Positions 1-10,900 of a stretch of DNA of 64,000 nt are shown here, one piece after another. The notes under the pieces are model-generated. The model searched no databases, had not been told where the DNA came from, and was given only the letters and a program-made list of their open reading frames with translations. Each line of letters opens with the position of its first letter. Position 1 is the first letter of the stretch. Position numbers and translations under genes: made by a program. The stretch comes from Asterias amurensis (lineage: Eukaryota; Echinodermata; Asteroidea; Forcipulatida; Asteriidae), in contig NC_092651.1 of the NCBI RefSeq assembly GCF_032118995.1, positions 24,350,349 through 24,414,348 on the forward strand, given 5' to 3'.

Positions 1-254
1 CACTGAAATTGTTGATTGATTATGAAACATACAGAACACCCCATTTTGCACATGTGATGTTTTGGATTGTTAATGTTGTTACCATTAAATTTTTATTAAA
101 AAGTTGTTATCTTGAAATTCATGTTGTGGTCGCCAAGTCTCAGTATTTATGATGTGTCCATTTATTACAGCCCTAAACTCCATGAAATAACACTTTGCTA
201 GTATTCAACCCAAGCATTGTGTATATTATTACCAGTTTTAAAGGCAAACAGTTT

Positions 255-500
255 ACATTAAAAATCGGTAAATACTTTACTTCAAAATTAAGTAATTATT
301 TTACATGAGTGGGTTTATACCCAACAATTCAGTAAAAAAACTACCCAATATTGATGTAAAGTTTTACACAACTACTTACATTGTAAAGCGGTAAAGTCTT
401 TACTTCAAAATTAAGTAATATTTTACATGAGTGGGTTTACCCAACAATTCAGTAAAGAAAACTACCCAATATTTATGTAAACTTTTACACAGCTATTAAG
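255..500. repeat. Two-copy ~120 bp tandem duplication
   Basis: The string cggtaaa...ctttacttcaaaattaagtaat...acatgagtgggttta...cccaacaattcagtaaa occurs twice, starting near 265 and 388. The next 100 bases (500-600) are loosely related (TTTACCCAA/TTGGGTAAA motifs). It lies in the 3' flank of the TMEM184-like gene; no coding potential seen. Confidence 0.75.
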
Positions 501-616
501 CAAGATGTTACCCAACGCCTGTTGGGTAAAGTTTTACCTAATAGTTATGGTGTTCGCCCACTACATCTAAAACAGGTAATATTTTACACAAGTTGTGTAA
601 TCTTTTCTCTGTGTGC

Positions 617-725
617 AATGAAAGGACCTTGATCATAGTGCGGCCATCTTGATTTTCTCCCCTTTTCAACGCAAAGTAATCGAACCGAGGCTGGATGGAC
701 AAATAGTCTGGTTCCTTTTTGTATA
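617..725 (+). repeat. Dispersed repeat G, copy 1
   Basis: About 110 bp (caatgaaaggaccttgatca to gttcctttttgta) nearly identical to 1571-1679 in the same orientation. It is either a segmental duplication or two insertions of one short element; no terminal repeats were recognised. Confidence 0.75.
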
Positions 726-904
726 AAAATGAGGCTTAGATATATACAATGATACATATACACATTTTAAAAAGTAAAAATAACTCATCCCTTTGAGGTA
801 AAAGTTCTACAAACATTATCTATATATTATTATAATATAATGACTAAACATTTTCAATAAACTCAACACACCATAGACTGGATCGAATGAAAGACACTGT
901 GAGA

Positions 905-1222
905 TTAAAGTGACTACCAATAGGAGACTTTTCGGACGCTTGGTGGCAGCAGACTTACCAGGTATATTCCACTATATACCTTATCGCAAATACCAATGCG
1001 CAAGCGCAGACTGTTGAATGGGGTGCATTGTGGGATATATATGGATCAAATTTGGATACCAGCAAGACCACAATGCATCTAATTCCAAGCTTTACGCGCG
1101 CGCCCCGGTATTTGCGAAAAGGTCTATTCTCGGTAATGTGCGCATGCTCAGAGCTACGTAAACAATGGTAATTTACCAGATAAGTCTGCTGCCACCTAGC
1201 GTTCCAAAGTCTCCCATTAATC
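905..1222. mobile_element. Foldback MITE (family I) split by a nested MITE (family H)
   Basis: Outer arms read ggagactttnngnacgcttggtggcagcagacttac at the left and its near reverse complement at 1170-1218. Between them at about 975-1130 lies family H, with ends CCTTATCGCAAATACC and GGTATTTGCGAAAAGGT. A one-armed outer copy occurs at 40083-40167. Confidence 0.7.
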
Positions 1223-1570
1223 ATCATTTCTCTGTGACAGCCTCAGTGCACCACTGCTATTTTCGAGTCAGGGGTCATAGGGAAATATTTCCCTCTTGCT
1301 TTGTTTTACACCGCAGCTAGAGTTTGTTGCAAACTGCCAATTCCTGCCTTGAGATAGAAGACATTGCAACTCTTAATATATGGGATTCAGACTTTCTTTC
1401 ATCTTTTGAAATAATCTTATCTGACAGAGAACATTTTGCATGTTGCTAGACCTCATGAGCGTGGTGCTCCATGACGAAATGTATTACAATTTTATTCATA
1501 TCAAAAATAAACCAGATTCCTTTAATAAAACAACTATTTTTACAACTCTTTCGTGCAATAAAAGGAACTC

Positions 1571-1679
1571 CAATGAAAGGACCTTGATCATAGTGCGGCC
1601 ATCTTGATTTTCTCCCCTTTTCAACGCAAAGTAATCGAACCGAGGCTGGATGGACAAATAGTCTGGTTCCTTTTTGTAT
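1571..1679 (+). repeat. Dispersed repeat G, copy 2
   Basis: Second copy of the segment at 617-725, in direct orientation about 950 bases away and almost without differences, which suggests a recent event. Confidence 0.75.
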
Positions 1680-1908
1680 TAGCATACATCACTGTTACTG
1701 GATAAAGGGAACATGATCTAAATAGTGACAGTGAGATTAAGGTCTAAGGCCGTATCCGAATTGGCGACTATGGCTACGGCTTCATCTGTTGCTAAGTGTG
1801 TTGCTAAGGATGTCATAATATACACTTCAACGCACGATGACGTGGAAATCTAGCCGTAGCCGTAGCTGTAGCCGCTTATTATGATGTGCTTGAGATTGGA
1901 TCTCTTTT

Positions 1909-4900
1909 TCACACCACCGGTGCACCCTGTGACAGAGGTTGAAGTTGAATAGACGGATAAACACCGTCAGTTGCAGCAGCTGGAGTTTGCTGCTGGGATT
2001 GGGCATTGTCATTCTGGAAACCCTCGTTGGTATTGTTACCTGTGAAGAGAGAATTGTAAACCCGTAATATATATGTTGAATATTCATCAGTAACTTCTTC
2101 ATTAGCATACACCCACCTTTTGCTCCGATGTGATCGATGACGCTGGATTTCATATCGAATACGGTGAACAAACTGAAGGCAATGGACTGACAACTGAAAC
2201 TGGGTGGACTGGAGCCTATTTAGGGATATTTGATTAAAGCCTATACTCGATATGATGAATATTCATCAGTATCTTCCTAATTTGAATACACCCACTTTCT
2301 CTGAGATGATGATCGATGACGCTGGTGTTCATATCGAAATATGGTGCACCTGAAAGTGGGAGGAGCCTATTTGTATACCCACCTTTTCCAAGACGATCGA
2401 TGACGCTTGATTTCATGCTGGTCAGAGTCCAACAGAAGAGAATAATTCTTCCAATGCCACATTTCGGTTCGTTTGTATTGTAGCGCTGATAGTCAAAGGA
2501 ATACGTGAAGAAGGCGGCAAGGGGCACCATCTCAAAGCAAATCAGAAGATCCTAAAAGAAAATTAACCAAAAGGAATGAAAATAAAATATTAGTTAATTG
2601 TTTTGCGAAAAATAATTCAAGATATGAAATTTTGGGTTGCAACAAATTGCTAAAAGATGACCCCCCCCCCAAGAATAAAAAAAAATAAAACAAATAAACA
2701 ATTGAAACACCAAAAATACAAAAATAAACACACATATTCTAATATCTAAATAATATAATAATGGACCCTTGCTAAGTTGCTCTCGTGTGATAGTATACAA
2801 ATATTGACTGCTTCGAGTGCTATGGTTAAAACTATGACTCCCGAGGTGATCCACGGAGCGTTCTATTTTCCCGAGGCGAAGCCGAGGGAAAATAGAACGC
2901 TCCGGGGATCACCGAGGGAGTCATAGTTTTTAACCATTGCACGAGTAAAAGCAGTCAATATTTGTTTTATAACACCCCAAACATTTCTAAAACCTGTATT
3001 ATTATTATTAAGTTACAGACCTGAATGCTACAATCCACGGACGACGCGAACACAGATTGCAAACACTTTTACCTACTGTGTTGCATGTAGTGTCGGACAA
3101 TCTGAAATGGTTACAGACTATTAATTTATCATCCTCGTACACGCAACGGACGTCTGGGTAATGCACGCCGTGTGCTAGTCTGTCGGACTAGCGCACGGCG
3201 CCATGTGCTAGTCTTCGGACTAGCGCATGGCAAACCGACGCTCTATCACACGGCCGTCGTCTAGCAAAACTAAGACATGTCATGTGACGCGCTCTAAACC
3301 AATGAGCAGGCACAATACTTGCAAGGGGTGTTATAATAGGGTCTACTGTTCACCTGCAACTTTGTGGCAAAAGAAGGCTCAATATCCGCAAGCTGCATAT
3401 CAAAATGATTAAAGACGCCTGTCTTTGCCACGAGGTTGAGTATGGAACCCTGGTAGTTGGTGAAAAATATCACAATATGAATCGCCACAAACTGCTTGAA
3501 GAACCTGGGCAGAGGTTGGAGCTCTTCGTAGGTTGCCATACGGAGAAGGTTCAGACTGAACATGGCCACCTGGACAACGAGAGATAGTCGGGGTGATTTT
3601 AATTACATTCTTTTAAAGGCAGTGGACACTATTGGTAATTACTCAAAACAATTATTATCATAAAACCTTACTTGGTGACGAGTAATGGGGAGAGGTTGAT
3701 GGTGTACAACATTGTGAGAAACGGCTTCCTCTGAAGTCACGTAGTTTTCGAGAAAGAAGTAATTTTCCACGAATTTGATTTCGAGACCTCAGATCTAGAA
3801 TCTAAACGCACACAACTTCGTGTGACAAGGGTGTTTTTTCTTTCATTATTATCTCGCAACTTCGATGACCAATTGAGCTCAAATTTTCACAGGATTGTTA
3901 TTTTATGCATATGCTGAGATAAAGCAAGTGAGAAGACTGGTCTTTGACAATTACCATTAGTGTCCAGAGTCTTTAAATTTCCAGATAACGTGATAGGGCC
4001 TATCCAAAATACATATGTATTTATTTTTTCCCCTTTTTTTCTATTCTTTTTTTGCAGTGGCACACCACACCCCAAACTCCAAACTCGATTTTCCTCTAAA
4101 ACACGCCTATAATAAGGTCATTCCGTTGGTGTGTCTTATGCAGTTGTACACCACACTCAAGCTCAACCCTCAAATGGACATCTAAGACACGCCTATTATA
4201 TAAGTTCCTACCTTTGGGTGTGCCTGCAATTGCACACCACACCCAAAACTCCACCCTTGAGTGGCCCTCTAAGACACGCCTACTCCCTTAATGTAAAAGA
4301 GTGAAAAGGCACTCATTGAAGAGCCATGTGAAGGACAACTCTTTTTCGAGTGGTCTTCCACCGACTCTTTTAGATTGAAGTTTGCATCTTTTTGAGTGAT
4401 TTTTTTCACTCTGTCCTGGAGTGAAACCCCTCTAAAAGAGTGAAATAACCACCACTCTTTTTGAAGAGCCATATGAGGGACAGCTCGAAATGTAAAGAGT
4501 AGTGTTTTTCACTCCTTGTCCCTCTTTACACATGCCTAATGATCATATTTTGATCAACTTCTTATATGTGCCGTTATATTATCCCTAAATTGACACACAC
4601 AAAAACGGGTACTCACGATTTGTGAAATTGTTACTAGGGTGCAAAACCAAGTATACGGACTTCCCCAACCGAATTCTTCGCTGTAATTTCCGGTAAGATG
4701 TAAGATCCTTTTAAAGAAATGAAAAAGAAACACAGCAAAAGTAAAAATGCCACCCTGTGCAACATCATCCTGTAAACCGTTAGCCTATATTATACTAATG
4801 TTAACAATTTAACTTCGAACATAGCTCCACGTACCTAGTATAATGAGCACTTTGGGAGGTGGCAGTGTGATAAACACTACTTTAGGTGTATTGTATTGGT

Positions 4901-7900
4901 GTGATCCTGAATAATGATTTGGCTGTTATGTGACGACGACGTCACGCAGCCCGCCCTGTATGCCGCCATTTTTTGGCTCAATTTTAAACACAAATTATCA
5001 AAGCTTATTGAAATATTCACGCACAGAATTGCTAGCAAAATCAAGAATCAAGGCTGGTCATTTCACAGAACTGCTTTAGCAGAAAATGTTGCTTAACAAT
5101 TTCTGCTTAAGCAGAAATGAGCAGGATACCAGTCACAAATTGAACAGGTGACATGGCTGTTAAGCTGGTGAGCTTATTCTGGTACATTGCACTTAGCTAT
5201 CTTTCCCCGTTCACACATAGACGTGGTAGCATTGTGGTGACGTGGTAGCATAGTGGTGAGATCTCTTCGGTCGTAAAAAAAAAACAGCGCCGTCGGCAAC
5301 CATTTCGAAGTAGAAACATTACCGCTAGGTCAGCATTGGTCTAGCTGGTATCATAGTGGCAGCGGGTCAGCAATACTTTTGACGTAGAAGTAGTACAGTT
5401 AAATGGAGTCTTTATTACATTTTTGTCAAATTGCTTGATTTTGTCCTATTGTCCCAAGTAATTTATATAATTTTTTTAGTGCCCCATTTTTTTGAGATCG
5501 GGGTGATCGGCATGGTCTTCGTTAGGTCGTAGGCCTATGAGGCTTAATTTTGTGAACGTTTTGAGCAGCTCTAATATGAGATGGGGCTCACGCCAGTGCC
5601 CAAACCACAGATATTGGGGATACGTCTGTCCCGCCATACCAACAGATATCTAAAAGTGACTTATTACATATTTAAACATTACTGATGATATCGAGAGTAT
5701 AGTTATATTGTTGCTACTTACACTGTTACTATGGTTGCAATAGTCCGGACGACTGAGTAAGTGAAAGTACCTATTTTACACTTGTGGATCATTCTGGCGA
5801 TAGAAATCAACAATACAAGAAATTAACAATTAATAGCTTCTTTCTGAATCTATTTAAAGGCAGTGGACACTATTGGTAATTACTCAAATTAATTATTGTC
5901 ATAAAAACTTACTAGGTAACGAGTAACGGACAGCTGTATGATAGTATAAAACATTGTGAGAAACGGCTCCCTCTGAAGTAACGTAGTTTTAGAGAAAGAA
6001 GTAATTTTCCACAAATTTGATTTCGAGACCTCAGATTTAGAAATTGAGGTCTCGAAATCAACCATCTAAACGCACACAACTACGTGTGACAAGGGTGTTT
6101 TTTCTTTCATTATTATCTCGCAACTTCGACAACCAAGTTCGAGTTCAAATTTTGCACAGGTTTGGTATTTTATGCATATGTTGAGATCTTTATAAGGCAC
6201 TGGACACCTTTGGTAATAATTATCAAAGATCAGTCTTCTCACTTGGTGTATCTCGACATGATGCAGAAAATAACAAACCTGTGATTTTCTTTTACTCAAT
6301 TGGCCATATCTCACAAAGAAACAAAAACAATTATAACGTCATAACAGTTTGTGTTTACCCTAGCGTTGGTTGCCTTTTGACCCGACATAATGGGATTGGT
6401 AGCCCTTGCTTTTCTTTCTCGGCCAGACGTTGTTCCAAGTCGGGCACCTCTTCGGCAAAGTATGTCACAATGTAGAATACGAAATTACACATGGCGAGGG
6501 CCTCGTACATCTGTCTTAATGCGTCGAAGTACACCTTGCCGCTCGAAAACCGAAGAGCAAGCCACTGGGAAGAGGCAAATTAATGTGAGGTTATAATCAG
6601 AGACATTTACAGGGGCCAATTTCATAGAGCTGCTTAAGCAAAAATAAAATTACTTAAGCAAAAAATTCATTACTTAGTAAAATCAGATTACCGGCCAAGA
6701 CTCCACTCAATTGTTATGCTAAGTAAACAACAGCTAAATACTAGACAAAAGCAATGTATATGCCATGAAATTTTGGTCAGTAACATGTGTAAAATAAGCA
6801 AGCTATTTTCTTGCTTAAGCAAATTTATTTGAAATTGGCCCCAGGCTTGTTACTTCTCAGCTGATCAGCTAATTTCCTCTTTTTCTGTTCAAAACAGTGC
6901 CATAGAAAACTTAACTTAAAAAAACACTGTACAAAAGTTAAGCGTGATGGACCATTTCCTCTTTTCTTTTAGTCAACCTCCCTAAGTTCCTATAATTACA
7001 TGCAACAGGCCTACATCATGGGTACCAGGCAAAATCGCTCAATGAATTTGCTCCTTGAGTCAAAATACGTCAACCTTTAGTTAACCTTGGTGCACACTCG
7101 AACTTGGTTTGTACGACTAGTTGTTCAATACTGGCAACGAATGAACAAGTTCGAGCACCGACCATTTTTGTCAACCTCTAGTCAATGTTCCAAGGTTTTC
7201 TATGCATGCAATACGTCGAAGGTACCAGACAAAATCGCCCAAAGGTCCACTTTAGTCCCTCGCTCGAACTTGACCCTTGTTGTTACACCCCTGCGGTCTC
7301 GAGCAGGCCTAACTATTATTTGTAAAAGTGACAGATTTCTGCGCGTGGGGGGGGGGGGGGGGGGCAGTTTCAATGATGTTCATTCAAGTAAATCATTGTC
7401 ATTTGATTGGACGGTTTTGGAATCACACTGCATTCAACCTTGTCATTTGATTGGATGATTGTGGATCACGCGGCATTCATTCACCCTATTCCATGGGGAG
7501 AGGTGCGCAGCCAAGCTGTATCTGCCCCCTTCTCATTCTGCTCTGATCTTAGGGTGTAAAAACACGATTCGAAATGGTTTCACGTCAAAATACTTGTATT
7601 TTCACAAGCGCGAAATATGCATCATTCAAGTAGCGACTATCGTTCGGTGCGGATGGGGGGGGGGGGGTACGCTAAGCCTTTTTGAGGTATGGCAGACGTG
7701 ATAGGAGTGTACTGTTTGGTTTGGGTGTATACACACAAATTTACCCAAACCTTATAGTGTTATAGCATTGAATCGGCCATACTCTCTTAATGTAAAAGAG
7801 TGAAAAACTCAACTCTTTACATTTCGAGTTGTCCGTCATATGGCTCTTTAAAAAGGTTGGTGGTTATTTCACTCTTTTAGAGGGGTTTCACTCCAGGACA

Positions 7901-10900
7901 GAGTGGAAAAAAGTCACTCAAAAAGATGCAAACTTCAATCTAAGAGAGTGGAAGACCACTCGAAAAAGAGTTGTCCGTCATATGGCTCTTCAAAGAGTGC
8001 TTTTCACTCCTTTACATTTTAGAGAGTAAAATTATCTAAAAAAGGCTTATAGAGGGGCACATTCCTCTCAATGCGCAGAAGCGATCACGAGTTCGATCGT
8101 TCAGTACATTTTGTGTAATTTTCCTCCTTTTCTTTCTTTTTTTAACATTTTGGCTGTAAGTGTAATCGACATTTTTTGTCTAAGTTTTATGACGGCATTT
8201 GGAGAGAAAAAAGTTGTTACTCCCAAAGTATTGCAAATTGGGCATGTCTCCACACGACAGTGTGAGCGGTGTTCTCCGGGGGGGGGGGGGGGTATACATG
8301 GGGATCCCTGCAGCCGATTCCACGAAACGCTAGGATTAATCCTATCTCGAGTTAGGACGTAGTCTTGGTCCCAAGACCATTGGTGTTGCGCGGTCACACA
8401 CAACCAACGTTCCGATTATGCACGGCAAAAACTGTCCACGCTTGTAATGAACGAACGCTAGCGGGCGCTCTGTTTCTCTGAATAAGATCTCATAGACCTT
8501 ATCGCAATAACCAATGCGCAAGCGCAGACTGTTGAATGAGGTGCATTGTGGGATAGATATGAATCAAATTTTGCTACCAGCTAGACCACAATGCACCTAA
8601 TTCCAAGCTTTACGCGCGCGCCCCAGTATTTGCGAAAAGGTCTATGGTGAGCACATCTTATTCAGAGAAACAGAGTGCCCGCTAGCGTTCGTTCATTACA
8701 AGCGTGGACAGTTTTTGCCGTGCATAATCGGAACGTTGGTTGTGTGTGACCGCGCAACACCAATGGTCTTGGGACCAAGACTAGTTAGGACGAGGAACTA
8801 GTCCTAACCATGTCCGTCCTAACTTAGGATTAATCATAATGATCAGAGGATTAGCATGTTACAGTACAAGGCGGGAACACGTCCTAAGTGAAGTCCTAAG
8901 ATTAATCCTAAGTTTGGAAGATGTCGGCGAAATCGACGGCAGGCCCCCCTTGGCTACGCCGATTCCCCTGCTGTTTCATGTGCCTTTCACTATACAAAAC
9001 GAACTAGTGTATAGTGCATGCAACGATACAATCTTTTGTACATTTCGGGGTTTGGTTTTTCCTCCAAATGACACAGAACTCTTTGTGGCCTTTAAATAGA
9101 ATAATAAATGTTTTGTATTTGTGCATTGCATATAATATTATTTGAATGGGTTGAAATATGGAACTGTTCCATTTTACACGGCTTCGCCCCGTTGAATGGA
9201 AATAATTCCATCTTTTCAATTCATTATAAAAATTTTCACCATTGCTCATAGGCTATAAAATATTGAATATTCATGAGGGCTTCTAACACCACTTCACTAA
9301 TACAATAGCTAGTTTGACTCGAAGGTCAACATAATAATCAACTCCGATGGCATGATGTTAACCTTTACATTTTGAATGATATAACTCACCACACGCTGAG
9401 AACTATACTCGAGAAAAGAGACATGTTATGGGTTTTTTTTACGCTCCAGCTTTCTACACAGAATTTAAGGGCAAATTATAAACATGTAGGTTACATTTGG
9501 TTTGGAGCCGTTCTGTTGTTTTAATGCTTTAGTGAAGACGCACACAATCAAACAACTATAATGTGAAAATCTTATTTCAAAGAGTGTATTGTGGGTTTTT
9601 TGTTTTTTGTTTGTTTTTAGATATCGCTGAAAATCCGGAGCGGTTATGTCCACGTATATGCAGGATGCTTCTCAGATTCAAATGCTGGGACATAAAAACT
9701 GCAATCTTTTAACATAACCATCGAAGTGAAATGATTCTATAATGCTTTATAAATATCGAAAGCTGCTGTTTTGCAGGATAACCACAAGTGTTTATTGCCA
9801 TTTTAGAATTTATTTGTTTAAAGAGTTAGGACTCGTCTTATCTCGAGTTAGAACGACCGACTCGTCTTAACTTAGGATAAATCTTAAGGTCCGCATGCTA
9901 CAGTGCAGGGTTGGGACTCGTCCTAAGTCCTAAAATTAAGTTAGGAAGAGTTTTGTGAAATCGACGGCTGGACGCTATTGGAGAGCGGTTGATAGTATAC
10001 AACATTGTTAGAAGTGGCTCCCTCTGAAGTAATGTAGCTTTTGAGAAAGAGGTAATTTCTTAATCAAATACTAAAAGACTTCATCAGGCCTGAAACCTTG
10101 TAAAATGCAACTGAAAGCACACAAAATAATTGTGCAAAATTGTGTTTTTTCCCCTCCATATTCTCGTGTAGCTCAGATGACCATTTGAGTCTAAATTTCC
10201 ACAAATTTGTTATTGCATGTATGTTGGAATACATCAAGTGAGATCACTGGTCTTTGATAGCTACTAAAAAAGGTGTTGCCTTCCCTTTGACTGAACAGGT
10301 TTTGCAAAACTTTGCAACGACGCAAGTTCGAATTTGCCAGCTTTTCGGGTTCGTCAATGACATACTGTCACGAGCATAAACTGCGAGTTGCATTGGAGTG
10401 GGGGCTTACAATTGATTGGCGAGATCTTTTTATTTGAAACTTAGCTAGTTCAGTGAGAATGCTGATATCTTTAAAGGCACTGGACACGATTGATACTCAA
10501 AATAATCATTAGCACAACAACTTACTTCTTTATGTGCAACGGAGAGTTGTCGATAGTATAAACATTGTCAGACTCCCCACAACATTTTTTTATTGAGAGG
10601 TAATTTCTCACTCAAACATTTGAACATGAGAATGACTTCAGGCCTGACGCTTTTCTCGGTAATCTGAAAGCACGCAAATGTTGTGAAAATTTAGGGTGTT
10701 TTTCGTTCATTAAAACCATTGTTAAACACTTTCGGTACAGAATAAAAAAGAAAAAAGTTCACAGATTTACAAATAATTTACAGGGTTTACAGAAGGTAAT
10801 GGTGAAAGACTTCTCTTGAAATATTATTCTATGAAATGCTTCACTTTTTTTAGAAAACATTAGAACAATATCAGTTCTCGATAGCGAGAATTACGGATTT

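Noticed and set aside
5592..5649. 58-nt exon candidate in the TMEM184-like gene with acceptor ttttag and donor gtgagc
   Set aside because: Its length breaks the phase between exons 4 and 5, and the translation does not resemble the family.
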